In this document: piece by piece, positions 55,773 through 64,000 of the stretch | Layout of the letters: each line of letters opens with the position of its first letter | How positions within the stretch are numbered: the stretch's first letter is position 1 | From: Propionivibrio sp. | GTDB lineage: Bacteria; Pseudomonadota; Gammaproteobacteria; Burkholderiales; Rhodocyclaceae | Direction: 5' to 3' | DNA: 64,000 nt | Assembly: GCA_029975435.1 (NCBI GenBank) | Contig: JARKPC010000246.1 | Location: 1 to 64,000, forward strand | The notes under the pieces: generated by a model | The model's input: the letters and a program-made list of their open reading frames with translations, nothing else | Databases searched by the model: none | What the model was told of the DNA's origin: nothing | Program-made: the position numbers and the translations under genes

Positions 55773-56816
55773 ATGGCTTTCAAGATAACCGTTCAGCCCA
55801 GTCAGCATACCTTCCCGGCCGAACCCGGCGAATCCGTGCTCGACGCCGCGCTGCGGCACGGACTGATGCTGCCCTATGGTTGCCGCGACGGCGCCTGCGG
55901 CGCCTGCCGCGGCAAGGTCTTGAGCGGTTCGGTGGATCACGGCAAGGCGCAGGAGTACGCCCTCGGACAGGCCGACCGCGACGCGGGGTTCGCCCTGTTC
56001 TGCTGCGCGAAGCCCCAGGAAGACCTGGTGATCGAGGCCCGCGAGATGCGCTCGTCGATGGAAATTCCGGTAAAGACCCTGCCCGCGCGCATCGAGAAAA
56101 TGGCCCTGGCCGCTCCCGACGTGATGATCCTCGAGCTCAAGCTCCCGGCAAAGGAACGCCTGCAGTTCCTCGCCGGCCAGTACATCGATATCCTGCTCAA
56201 GGATGGCCGGCGCCGTACTTTCTCGCTGGCCAATGCCCCACACGATGACACGCGGCTGCAACTGCACATCCGGCGCGTTCCCGGCGGCCAATTCACGCAC
56301 CACGTATTCACGGCCATGAAGGAACGCGACCTGCTGCGCATCAACGGACCGCACGGCAGCTTCTTCCTGCGCGAAGACTCGGCAAAGCCGATGCTGCTGG
56401 TTGCCGGCGGCACCGGCTTCGCCCCGATCAAGGCCGTCATCGAACACGCCATTGCCGAAAACCAGCAGCGTCCGATGACCCTGTATTGGGGCGGACGGCG
56501 GCGCGAGGACATCTACCTCTCCGATCTGGCCGAAGGCTGGGCACGCGCGCATTCCCATTTCCGCTTCGTGCCGGTGCTCTCCGAACCATCGCCGGAAGAT
56601 CGCTGGACCGGGCGAACCGGGTTCGTCCATGCGGCGGCGATGCAGGATTTTCCCGATCTGTCCGGCCATCAGGTGTATGTTTGCGGAGCCCCGGTGATGG
56701 TCGCTGCCGCTCGGCGCGATTTTGTCGGACAATGCAGGCTGCCCGAAGACGAATTCATCGCCGATTCCTTCGAGTTTGCCAGCGAAGCCCATAGGGATCC
56801 GACTGCCCAACGATAA
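55773..56816 (+). CDS. 2Fe-2S ferredoxin-NAD(P)H reductase (CDP-6-deoxy-delta-3,4-glucoseen reductase-like)
   Basis: This 347-residue flavoprotein has an N-terminal plant-type 2Fe-2S domain (CRDGACGACRGKVLSG and distal C in FALFCCAKP), then FAD-binding (RRTFSLANAPHD) and NAD-binding (LVAGGTGFAPIKAVIEHAI) modules. The C-terminus with YVCGAPVMV is typical. It resembles the AscD/E3 family, but the cell substrate is probably another iron-sulfur or oxygenase partner. The start ATG at 55773 has GCGGAGATTTG before it; it stands divergent from the SDR gene (38-base gap). Confidence 0.88.
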   Translation: MAFKITVQPSQHTFPAEPGESVLDAALRHGLMLPYGCRDGACGACRGKVLSGSVDHGKAQEYALGQADRDAGFALFCCAKPQEDLVIEAREMRSSMEIPVKTLPARIEKMALAAPDVMILELKLPAKERLQFLAGQYIDILLKDGRRRTFSLANAPHDDTRLQLHIRRVPGGQFTHHVFTAMKERDLLRINGPHGSFFLREDSAKPMLLVAGGTGFAPIKAVIEHAIAENQQRPMTLYWGGRRREDIYLSDLAEGWARAHSHFRFVPVLSEPSPEDRWTGRTGFVHAAAMQDFPDLSGHQVYVCGAPVMVAAARRDFVGQCRLPEDEFIADSFEFASEAHRDPTAQR

Positions 56817-56861
56817 CCGCGTCATCTACTGCACCCACCGCAGCTATAACAGGTTGAAGCC

Positions 56862-58037
56862 ATGCCCGACGTATTCATTTCCCGCCAGCCCCTGATCAAT
56901 CGCCAGAATCGGATTCTCGCCAACCGGCTCACGCTGCACCTGCTGAAGGGCGCGACGACGCAGGACGCGGTGGCAACCCTGAGCAATTTGGCCGACTACT
57001 GGCCGGCCGATGAGAAGCAGGTCTTCATCAATTGCGGCAAGAAGCCCTGCGATACCGGGCTGCTGCAATGGAGCGTGCCGACGAACACCACCCTCGAGGT
57101 GCCGGGCGCGTCGTTTGCCGGCCCCGAAGCAGCCGCCTTCATCGCCGCGCTGCAGGCGACGCAGCCCTCCCTCTGCCTGATGATCGACGAACAGGCAAAA
57201 ACAGCGCTCTCGTCCGGCGTCACTTTCCGTTTCATGGGTTTGAACGCACAGCGCTTCACCGCCGCCCAGCTCAAGAGCGCGGCCGCGCAGACCCAGCCCT
57301 ATGGCATTGGCGTCGCGTTCAACGTGTACGACCGGCAAGCCTTCCAGGTCTGCCTGGATGCGGGCGTCAACGCCGCGGCGAGCTGGTTCTTCAAGACCCC
57401 ATCGAATGCGCCGGCCAAGGCACTCAACCCCGGGCAGGCACAGATCATCCGCGTACTCAACCTGGTGCGCAAGAACGCCGAAGTCAAGGAAATAGAGGCG
57501 GCGCTGAAGCAGGACGTCACGCTGTCCTACAAGCTCCTGCGCTACATCAACTCGGCCGGTTTCGGGCTGTCCTGCGAAATCCAGTCGTTCCGCCACGCAG
57601 TGACTATTCTCGGCTATGACAAGCTCAACAAATGGCTGTCCCTGCTGCTGGCCACGGCCAGCAAGGATCCGATGGCGCAGGCCCTGATGCATACCGCGCT
57701 GTGCCGTGCCCGCCTGATGGAAAATCTCGGCCACGGACTGGTGGACAAGAGCGAATATGACAATCTGTTCATCACCGGCGCTTTCTCGATGCTCGAAGCC
57801 TTGCTCGGCGTGACCATGGACAAGGTGCTCGAGACCATGAGCCTGCCCGAATCGATCTGCGACGCGCTGCTGGGTCACGGCGGCGTTTACGGCCCCTTCC
57901 TCGATCTGGCCATCGCCTGCGAAGGAGAGGACGGAGAAGCCATCGCCGATCAGGCGGCCATGCTGGGTCTTTCGGCCGATCAGTTCAACCAGGCGCTCAT
58001 GCAGGCGCTGGTGTTCGCCGACACCATGGAAATCTGA
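56862..58037 (+). CDS. HDOD domain protein with degenerate EAL domain (YuxH-like)
   Basis: This 391-residue signalling protein begins MPDVFISRQPLINRQNRI, the usual start of YuxH-type EAL domains, but lacks a recognisable EAL motif and the metal-binding residues, so phosphodiesterase activity is unlikely. Residues about 190-360 form an HDOD domain (LKQDVTLSYKLLRYINSAGFGLSCEIQSFRHAVTILGYDKL). HDOD proteins link to chemotaxis and c-di-GMP systems as adaptors, but the target here is unknown. It lies 45 bases downstream of the reductase gene and 12 bases before nudC. Confidence 0.88.
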   Translation: MPDVFISRQPLINRQNRILANRLTLHLLKGATTQDAVATLSNLADYWPADEKQVFINCGKKPCDTGLLQWSVPTNTTLEVPGASFAGPEAAAFIAALQATQPSLCLMIDEQAKTALSSGVTFRFMGLNAQRFTAAQLKSAAAQTQPYGIGVAFNVYDRQAFQVCLDAGVNAAASWFFKTPSNAPAKALNPGQAQIIRVLNLVRKNAEVKEIEAALKQDVTLSYKLLRYINSAGFGLSCEIQSFRHAVTILGYDKLNKWLSLLLATASKDPMAQALMHTALCRARLMENLGHGLVDKSEYDNLFITGAFSMLEALLGVTMDKVLETMSLPESICDALLGHGGVYGPFLDLAIACEGEDGEAIADQAAMLGLSADQFNQALMQALVFADTMEI

Positions 58038-58049
58038 CGGCGGAGCATC

Positions 58050-58814
58050 ATGAGCGAACAATGCTATTGGGTACTACGTTGCGACAATCAGTTCTTCATC
58101 GTCACCGATGAATCCTGGGGCAAGACCTTTCCGCACGGACAGGCCACCGATTACGGCGACGCCGGATCGCCGCTCCTGATCGGCAAGTGGCAGGGCTTGC
58201 CCTGCTACGCCACCGAGATCGAGCGGATTCCCGAACATGTTCCCGGCGAACTGACGCTGCTGCGGCCGCTGTACGGCCTTGGCGGTGCCGAGGCTTTCGC
58301 GCTCGCCGGGCGCGCCAGCCAGCTCATGGACTGGCGCCGGAACCACCGCTTCTGCGGGCGCTGCGGCACGCCGACGGAGATGAAGTCCGACGAATTCGCC
58401 ATGAGCTGCCCGGCCTGCGGCCTGCTGGCCTATCCGCGCATCTCTCCGGCAGTAATGGTCCTGGTCAGTCGCGGCGAGGATCTGCTGCTCGCACGCAGCC
58501 CGCATTTCCGCCCCGGCATATTCAGCGCCTTGGCCGGCTTCGTCGAAGCAGGGGAAACAATTGAGCACTGCGCGGTGCGCGAGGTACGCGAGGAAGTCGG
58601 CATCGAGATCGCCAACCTGCGCTACTTCCGCAGCCAGCCGTGGCCCTTCCCCGATTCCCTGATGATTGCCTTCTTCGCCGATTACGCCGGCGGCGAGATC
58701 ACGCCGGACCCCAAGGAAATCGAGGCCGCCGACTGGTTCCCGCGCAGCGCACTCCCACCCCTTCCGGACCAGGCGAGCATTGCCCGCCACCTGATCGACG
58801 CGGCGTGCAGGTAG
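58050..58814 (+). CDS. nudC: NAD(H) diphosphatase / RNA NAD-decapping NudC
   Basis: This 254-residue Nudix hydrolase cleaves NADH and removes NAD caps from RNA. The zinc finger CGRCGTP...CPACG is followed by the Nudix box GFVEAGETIEHCAVREVREEVGIE and the NudC motif SQPWPFPDSLM. The start at 58050 is preceded by GGCGGAGCATC. It ends just before a convergent MocR-type gene. Confidence 0.95.
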   Translation: MSEQCYWVLRCDNQFFIVTDESWGKTFPHGQATDYGDAGSPLLIGKWQGLPCYATEIERIPEHVPGELTLLRPLYGLGGAEAFALAGRASQLMDWRRNHRFCGRCGTPTEMKSDEFAMSCPACGLLAYPRISPAVMVLVSRGEDLLLARSPHFRPGIFSALAGFVEAGETIEHCAVREVREEVGIEIANLRYFRSQPWPFPDSLMIAFFADYAGGEITPDPKEIEAADWFPRSALPPLPDQASIARHLIDAACR

Positions 58815-58824
58815 GTCGCTCGGT

Positions 58825-60294
58825 TCAGAGGTGCCGTTCGATCACCCGCACCAGCGTGGCGACGGCAGGGGCGATGGCTTTCTCGGGCACGGCGGCAAAG
58901 CCGAGGTTGAGACCCGCGCGGCTGTTGTGCTTGTCGGCGTAGTACATGGACAGCGGCCGGCAGACGACGCCTTCGGCGAGTGACTGCGCGGCGATCTGAG
59001 CATCGTCGACCGGCGCGTTGAAGCGGTAGAGAAGCTGCAGGCCGGCGTGCCCCCCCGACACACTGACTGCATTCCCCAGCCGCGATTCCATCTCCTGTCG
59101 CAGGATGTCGCGTCGCTCCTGATAGATGACGCGCATGCGCTTGATGTGCGCGGTGAAATGGCCGTCGTCGATGAACTCCGCCAGCGCCGCCTGTTCGGTC
59201 ATGCGTCCGCCCCGGTAGAGCTCTGAATTTCCAATGACGAAGGCATCGACCAGGTCTTCCGGAAGGACCATGTAGGCCAGGCGGATGCCTGGGAACATGA
59301 CCTTGCTCAGCGTGCCCAGGTAGATCACCCGCTGGCGCCGGCACAGTCCGAACAGCGAGGCCACCGGACGTTCGTCGTAGCGCAGTTCGTTGTCGTAGTC
59401 ATCCTCGATGATCCACGAGCCGGACTGGAAGGCACCTTCCAACAGCTCAAGCCGACGGTCGAGCGACATTACCGTTCCGGTCGGGTACTGGCTGGAGGGG
59501 GAGGTGAACACCAGTCGCGGCGGTTGCGCCCAGTCGTCGGCAGTCGGTGCCAGCCCCTTGGCATCGAGCGAAATCGGACTGATTTCCAGGCCCGCCGCGC
59601 TGAGCACGTTGCGAGCGCCCCAGTAACCGGGCTCCTCGACCCATACGCGGTCACCCTGATCGGCGAGCATGCGCGCGCACAGGTCCAGCCCCTGATGCGA
59701 GCCGTTGATGACCACGATCTGCTTCGGATCGACGACCATCATGCGCGTCACGCGCAGGTAACCCGCCAGCGCCACCTTGAGCGGCCCGTAGCCGAGATGG
59801 GTGTAATGCAGCAGGCGCGACTGGCCCGCGTGCAGGTATTTGCCCAGCAACCGGCGCCACAGACTGAACGGAAACTGATCGACATCGGGCACGCCGGGCA
59901 TGAATGCACCATTCTGGATCACGCTGCTCGCCGCACTGTTCACGATTGAAGTGCCGCGCCGCGACAGCCCTTCCCTCCGGGTACCGATCAAACGCTTCGG
60001 CGCCGCCGGCTTGCTGGCCGCGTCGACCACATTGGAGACATAGGTGCCGTCGCCGACCCGCCCTTCCAGGTAGCCCTCGACAAGCAACTGCTCGTAGGCG
60101 CGTACCACGGTATTGCGCCCCAGGTCGAGTTCTTCGGCGAGCATCCGCGTCGGCGGCAGCTTGACCCCTTGCTGCAGGGTTCGGTCAAGGATGGCCTGGC
60201 GCAGCGCCATGTATAGCCGGATGCGCAGCTTGTCTGCGGCCGGTTGCTGGTCCAGATATTGCGTCACGACCTCGACGATCAGGCGAAGTTCCAT
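58825..60294 (-). CDS. MocR/PdxR-family GntR-aminotransferase regulator
   Basis: This 489-residue regulator has an N-terminal GntR helix-turn-helix (KLPPTRMLAEELDLGRNTVVRAYEQLLVEGYLEGR) and a class I aminotransferase-like domain with the PLP lysine in YLGTLSKVMFPGIRLAYMV. PLP and a ligand such as GABA or a polyamine product control DNA binding in this family. It diverges from potA, so it may regulate the polyamine uptake genes. Confidence 0.9.
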   Translation of the reverse strand: MELRLIVEVVTQYLDQQPAADKLRIRLYMALRQAILDRTLQQGVKLPPTRMLAEELDLGRNTVVRAYEQLLVEGYLEGRVGDGTYVSNVVDAASKPAAPKRLIGTRREGLSRRGTSIVNSAASSVIQNGAFMPGVPDVDQFPFSLWRRLLGKYLHAGQSRLLHYTHLGYGPLKVALAGYLRVTRMMVVDPKQIVVINGSHQGLDLCARMLADQGDRVWVEEPGYWGARNVLSAAGLEISPISLDAKGLAPTADDWAQPPRLVFTSPSSQYPTGTVMSLDRRLELLEGAFQSGSWIIEDDYDNELRYDERPVASLFGLCRRQRVIYLGTLSKVMFPGIRLAYMVLPEDLVDAFVIGNSELYRGGRMTEQAALAEFIDDGHFTAHIKRMRVIYQERRDILRQEMESRLGNAVSVSGGHAGLQLLYRFNAPVDDAQIAAQSLAEGVVCRPLSMYYADKHNSRAGLNLGFAAVPEKAIAPAVATLVRVIERHL

Positions 60295-60307
60295 CGATCA
60301 CCCCTCG

Positions 60308-60353
60308 ATTGGTTCCATCAAAATCCGAAAAATTGGTTCTCATTTTGTCCAAT
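60308..60353. promoter_or_regulatory. Candidate MocR operator region
   Basis: ATTGGTTC occurs twice as an exact direct repeat (60308-60315 and 60332-60339, 24 bases start to start), and a CCAAT at 60349-60353 forms an inverted ATTGG-N12-CCAAT with the second copy. MocR-family regulators commonly bind such mixed direct and inverted repeats in their own divergent promoters. The TATGAT at 60362-60367 could be the potA -10. Confidence 0.55.
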
Positions 60354-60413
60354 AGTGCCCCTATGATCAACTCGACGGCAACGAAGCAGCCTGCCGACAG
60401 GAGGAAGCAAGAC

Positions 60414-61547
60414 ATGACGACTATCGCAAGCAGGATTGACGGCGCACCGCACGTGACCTTCCGCAAGGTGCAGAAGACCTATGACGGCGAGAACCTGATC
60501 GTGCGCGACCTGAACCTCGACATCCGTCGCGGTGAGTTCCTCACCCTGCTCGGACCGTCGGGTTCGGGCAAGACGACCTGCCTGATGATGCTGGCCGGTT
60601 TCGAGACCCCGACCAGCGGCGAGATCCGCCTCGGCGACCGGGTCATCAATACGGTACCGCCGCACAAACGCAACATCGGCATGGTGTTCCAGAACTACGC
60701 ACTGTTCCCGCACATGACGGTGAGCGAGAACCTGCGCTTCCCGCTCGCCATCCGCAAGCTTCCAGCCGCCGACATCGACAGGAAGGTGGCCCGCGCTCTG
60801 GACATGGTCCAGCTCGGCAGCTTCGGCGACCGTTATCCGCAGCAGATGTCGGGCGGCCAGCAGCAGCGCGTGGCGCTGGCCCGCGCGCTGGTTTTCGATC
60901 CGGAACTGGTGTTGATGGACGAGCCGCTCGGCGCGCTCGACAAGCAGTTGCGCGAGCACATGCAGATCGAGCTCAAGCACATCCACGAAAAGCTGGGTAT
61001 CACCATCGTCTTCGTTACGCACGACCAGAGCGAGGCGCTGACCATGTCTGACCGCATTGCGGTGTTCAACCAGGGCATCATTCAGCAGCTCGATGACCCG
61101 ACCGCACTGTACGAGAAGCCGGCCAACAACTTCGTGGCCAATTTCATCGGCGAGAACAATGCCCTGCCCGGCTACGTCGAGTCGGTCCATGGCGAAACCT
61201 GCCAGGTCAAGCTGGACAATGGCGCCCGCGTGCAGGCCAGCCTGGGCAATCCCGTCAAGCGCGGCGACCGCACGATGCTTTCGGTGCGCCCGGAGTGCGT
61301 CCAGCTCAACGTGCAGTCGCTGGGCTGCGCCAACCGGCTCGGCGGCTACGTGCGCGAGGTCATCTATCTTGGCGACCACCTGCGCGTGCGCGTCGAGCTG
61401 GCCGGACGCAAGGAGATCATCGTCAAGGCCCCCGCGGCCCAGCACAAACACCGTTTCGACATGGGCGATGCGATCCATGTCGGAATCAACCCCGAGCAAC
61501 TGCGCGCGCTCGATCCGGCGATCGGCGCGCCTGGAGCAGCTGCCTGA
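60414..61547 (+). CDS. potA: Polyamine ABC transporter ATP-binding protein PotA
   Basis: This 377-residue ATPase has Walker A GPSGSGKT, the Q-loop (VFQNYALFP), signature MSGGQQQR, Walker B VLMDEPLGALD and H-loop (VTHDQSEAL), then a C-terminal TOBE domain (about 270-360). It energises uptake of spermidine or putrescine. The ATG at 60414 has AGGAGG at 60399-60404. Confidence 0.93.
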   Translation: MTTIASRIDGAPHVTFRKVQKTYDGENLIVRDLNLDIRRGEFLTLLGPSGSGKTTCLMMLAGFETPTSGEIRLGDRVINTVPPHKRNIGMVFQNYALFPHMTVSENLRFPLAIRKLPAADIDRKVARALDMVQLGSFGDRYPQQMSGGQQQRVALARALVFDPELVLMDEPLGALDKQLREHMQIELKHIHEKLGITIVFVTHDQSEALTMSDRIAVFNQGIIQQLDDPTALYEKPANNFVANFIGENNALPGYVESVHGETCQVKLDNGARVQASLGNPVKRGDRTMLSVRPECVQLNVQSLGCANRLGGYVREVIYLGDHLRVRVELAGRKEIIVKAPAAQHKHRFDMGDAIHVGINPEQLRALDPAIGAPGAAA

Positions 61548-61597
61548 CCATGCAAAGCCCCTCAACCCCCTGCCAATTTCTTGACCAGGAGTATTCA

Positions 61598-62647
61598 ATG
61601 AGCCATACCCTCTCGAAAGCACGCCCGATCGCTGCTGCCCTTGCCGCCATGAGTCTTCTGGCGGGCACGGCCAGCGCCGATGTCACCGTGATCTCTTTCG
61701 GCGGCACCAACCAGAAAGCGCAAGCCAAGGCGTTCTATGAGCCCTACGCCAAGGCTGCCGGCAGCAAGGTCGTTCCCGGCGAGTACAACGGCGAACAGGC
61801 CAAGATCAAAGCCATGGTCGAGGCCAAGAACGTGTCTTGGGACGTCGTCGAGGTCGAGTCGCCGGAACTCGCGCGCGGCTGCGAGGAAGGCCTGTACGAA
61901 AAGCTCGACTACAGCAAGATCGGACCCAAAGCCGATTTCGTCCCCGCCGCGGTGACCGAGTGCGGCATCGGCATCTTCGTGTGGTCGACGATCCTCGCCT
62001 ACAACTCCGACACGCTGAAAACCGCGCCGACATCCTGGGCCGATTTCTGGGACCTCAAGAAATTCCCCGGCAAGCGCGGCATGAGAAAAGGCGCGAAATT
62101 CACGCTGGAGTTCGCGCTGGTCGCCGACGGAGTCAAACCGGAAGAGGTGTACAAGACGCTCGGCACCAAGGCCGGGGTCGAGCGCGCATTCAAGAAACTC
62201 GACCAGATCAAGTCGAGCATCCAGTGGTGGGAAGCCGGCGCGCAGCCGCCGCAACTCCTGGCCGCCGGCGACGTGGTGATGACCACCGCCTACAACGGGC
62301 GCATCGCCACGGCCCAGAAGGAAGGCAAGACCAACCTGAAGATCGTGTGGACCAACAACATCTACGACTTCGACCTGTGGGGCATCCCGGTCGGAACGCC
62401 GAAGAAGGACGAGGCCTACAAGTTCATCGCCTTCGCCAGCAAGCCGGAAAATCAAGCGGTATTCGCAGGCGAGATTCCCTACGGCCCGACCAACCTGAAG
62501 GGTACGGCGCTGGTCGACAAGAAGATCGTTCCTGAATTGCCGACCGCCCCGCAGAACATGAAGGGCGCCTTCGCCAGCAACACCCAGTTCTGGGTCGAGC
62601 ACGGCGAGGATCTGGAACAGCGCTTCAACGCCTGGGCGGCGAAGTAG
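61598..62647 (+). CDS. potD: Polyamine ABC transporter periplasmic binding protein
   Basis: This 349-residue exported protein has a signal peptide (cut after ASA near residue 27) and a mature PotD/PotF-type fold (VTVISFGGTNQKAQAKAFYEPYAKAAG, DVVEVESPEL, WADFWDLKKFPGKRGMRKG, WWEAGAQPPQLLAAGDVVMTTAYNGRI). It presumably captures putrescine or spermidine for PotABC. The start at 61598 has AGGAG upstream. It lies 50 bases after potA. Confidence 0.9.
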   Translation: MSHTLSKARPIAAALAAMSLLAGTASADVTVISFGGTNQKAQAKAFYEPYAKAAGSKVVPGEYNGEQAKIKAMVEAKNVSWDVVEVESPELARGCEEGLYEKLDYSKIGPKADFVPAAVTECGIGIFVWSTILAYNSDTLKTAPTSWADFWDLKKFPGKRGMRKGAKFTLEFALVADGVKPEEVYKTLGTKAGVERAFKKLDQIKSSIQWWEAGAQPPQLLAAGDVVMTTAYNGRIATAQKEGKTNLKIVWTNNIYDFDLWGIPVGTPKKDEAYKFIAFASKPENQAVFAGEIPYGPTNLKGTALVDKKIVPELPTAPQNMKGAFASNTQFWVEHGEDLEQRFNAWAAK

Positions 62648-62663
62648 GGTTGCTGTGCGGTTC

Positions 62664-62759
62664 TTAACCCCTCCCGGCCTCCCCTTGTCAGGGGAGGAGA
62701 GGACTCCTCCGGCGCTTTCGCACCCTCTCCCCCCTGACAAGGGGGGCCAGGGGGTTAGC
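62664..62759. repeat. Palindromic intergenic repeat element
   Basis: Two inverted, related units of about 40 bases face each other between potD and potB. Each includes its own hairpin: CCTCCCC/GGGGAGG around TTGTCA in the left unit, and CCCCCC/GGGGGG around TGACAA in the right unit. The outer ends TTAACCCC and GGGGTTAG are also mirror-related. This C/G-rich paired arrangement is that of dispersed REP/BIME-like elements. It could alter expression of potB relative to potAD through mRNA structure. Confidence 0.6.
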
Positions 62760-62821
62760 AGCCGCCGCCGACTCATCAACCACACGCCATGACCCACAGC
62801 CATTCCGCCGAGGAGACTGCC

Positions 62822-64000
62822 ATGAGCCAACTGACCGCCACTCTGCCGCAGGGAATGGCCGCCGAAGCGGCCGTCCCGCTGAAGACGCAGCTTCGCCGCG
62901 CCGAGCGGATGAAGAAGCTCAAGTACGGCGCGCTGATCGCGCCGCTGGTGGTGTTCCTGCTGTTCACCTTCGTGTGGCCAATCACCGCGCTCTTGAAGCG
63001 CAGCGTCGACAACCCCGAAATCGTTGCCGCCTTTCCGGCGACCAGCGGGCTGCTGCGCGCTTGGGATGGACGATCGCTGCCGTCCGATGCCGTCTTCGCC
63101 TCGTTCGCCGACGAAATGGGCAAGACCCGCGGCACGCCGGTTTTCGCCAGCGCCGCCAAGCGCCTGAACATGGAATTGCCCGGTTTCCGCACGCTGATGA
63201 TGAAGACCGCCCGCGCAATGCCGCCCGCCGACGGCCAGACCGCCCGCGAGGCGTTCGTTGCCGCCGACGAGCGCTGGGGCGACATCGCCACCTGGCAATA
63301 CCTCGGCCGCAACGCCTCGCCCACGACCGCGCGCTACCTGCTCGCCTCTGTCGACCGCAAATACGATGACTTCGGCAAGGTCGTGCGCGCCGACGACGAC
63401 GAGGCGATCTACGTCGATGTGCTGAAGCGCACCTTCGGCATGTCCGCCGTCGTCACCATCTTCTGCTTGCTGCTCGGCTTCCCGCTGGCCTACCTGATGG
63501 CCACGCAGCCGGCGCGCATCGCCAACGTGCTGATGATTTTCGTGCTGCTGCCGTTCTGGACGTCGATCCTGGTGCGCGTCGCGGCCTGGCTGGTGCTGCT
63601 GCAGAGCGAAGGGCTGGTCAACCAGGCGCTGCGCGCCGTGGGCCTGATCGAGAAGCCGCTGCAACTCGTCTTCAACAGCACCGGCGTATATATCGCCATG
63701 GTGCACATCTTGCTGCCTTTCATGATCCTGCCGATGTACAGCGTCATGAAGGGCATCTCGCCGGCCTACGTGCGCGCCGCCGTATCACTCGGCTGCCCGC
63801 CGTTCCAGAGCTTCTGGAAGGTGTACTTCCCGCAGGCGCTGCCGGGCGTCGGCGCCGGGGGACTGCTGGTGTTCATCCTGTGCATGGGCTACTACATCAC
63901 CCCTGCGCTGCTCGGCAGCCCGAAAGAACAGATGGCCAGCTACTTCGTCGCCTTCTACACCAACCAGACGATCAACTGGGGCATGGCCGCCGCGCTGTCG
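62822..64000 (+). CDS. potB: Polyamine ABC transporter permease PotB-like, 3' partial
   Basis: The gene runs off the window; 393 residues are visible. TM1 (about 42-62) is followed by a large extracytoplasmic insertion of about 130 residues before the core. The core has the permease signature (LPFMILPMYSVMKGISPAYVRAAVSLGCPP, the EAA-type loop) and several further helices. The ATG at 62822 has GAGGAG about 7 bases before it; an upstream ATG at 62789 has none. Confidence 0.9.
   Translation, partial: MSQLTATLPQGMAAEAAVPLKTQLRRAERMKKLKYGALIAPLVVFLLFTFVWPITALLKRSVDNPEIVAAFPATSGLLRAWDGRSLPSDAVFASFADEMGKTRGTPVFASAAKRLNMELPGFRTLMMKTARAMPPADGQTAREAFVAADERWGDIATWQYLGRNASPTTARYLLASVDRKYDDFGKVVRADDDEAIYVDVLKRTFGMSAVVTIFCLLLGFPLAYLMATQPARIANVLMIFVLLPFWTSILVRVAAWLVLLQSEGLVNQALRAVGLIEKPLQLVFNSTGVYIAMVHILLPFMILPMYSVMKGISPAYVRAAVSLGCPPFQSFWKVYFPQALPGVGAGGLLVFILCMGYYITPALLGSPKEQMASYFVAFYTNQTINWGMAAALS

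Noticed and set aside
61595-63706. Minus-strand open frame of 703 codons
   Set aside because: It is an antisense shadow of potD and potB that runs through the palindromic repeat.

Overview
The window is about 64 kb of GC-rich chromosome from a betaproteobacterium, most likely of the order Rhodocyclales. The lineage call rests on gene content and order: the string rsmB - DUF4390 - ntrY - ntrX - hemE - priA, a DUF1840 gene, the cluster lptB - rpoN - hpf - ptsN - hprK, and a RibBX-type ribB. No rRNA, tRNA, CRISPR array, phage or insertion sequence was recognised. Nearly all of the DNA is coding. The first gene (pssA) and the last (potB) run off the window edges.

Layout. 1-8.3 kb: end of pssA; a CpxA/CpxR pair whose divergent intergenic region carries two perfect CpxR-type boxes and leads into an EF-hand protein; a DUF1840 gene; a Mak-like sugar kinase and an MFS transporter; a second calcium-binding-type protein with an NTF2-like partner. 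8.4-18 kb: a TauE-type exporter, then the minus-strand block rsmB - DUF4390 - ntrYX - hemE - priA, with an AT-rich spacer containing DnaA-box-like sites upstream of priA. 18-21 kb: a pteridine-reductase-type SDR, ttcA, and an unusual degenerate-cyclase/FHA protein. 21-27 kb: a PsiF-repeat protein, then the minus-strand series recA - recX - lptB - rpoN - hpf - ptsN - hprK, with an SOS box at recA. 27-32 kb: ribE - ribBX - ribH - nusB - thiL - pgpA - pncC, mostly with overlapping ends.

32-46 kb: the most striking region, seventeen consecutive minus-strand ion-antiporter genes. A complete, tightly overlapped mrpABCDEFG operon (46.2-40.5 kb) is followed by a second ten-gene operon (40.3-32.9 kb) ordered mrpE-F-G-(MbhD/E)-B-C-D, then two more ND2/ND4/ND5-type antiporter subunits around a small membrane protein. 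This order is that of the membrane arm of archaeal Mbh/Mbx complexes, but there is no hydrogenase or NiFe module nearby. A UspA-family protein follows. A MASE1 sensor kinase and FixJ-type regulator are encoded divergently from mrpA and are candidate regulators.

48-58.8 kb: leuA divergent from an Lrp-type regulator and an LhgO-type FAD oxidase; the minus-strand set SDR - hemJ - rlmL - DUF3616; a ferredoxin-reductase-like flavoprotein, an HDOD signalling protein and nudC. 58.8-64 kb: a MocR-type regulator divergent from a polyamine ABC transporter (potA, potD, potB), with repeated ATTGGTTC sites between them and a palindromic repeat element between potD and potB.

Together the genes cover housekeeping (RNA modification, heme, riboflavin, recombination) and envelope, ion and nitrogen/stress signalling. 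Functional names come from motif and family recognition by eye; no database search was run.
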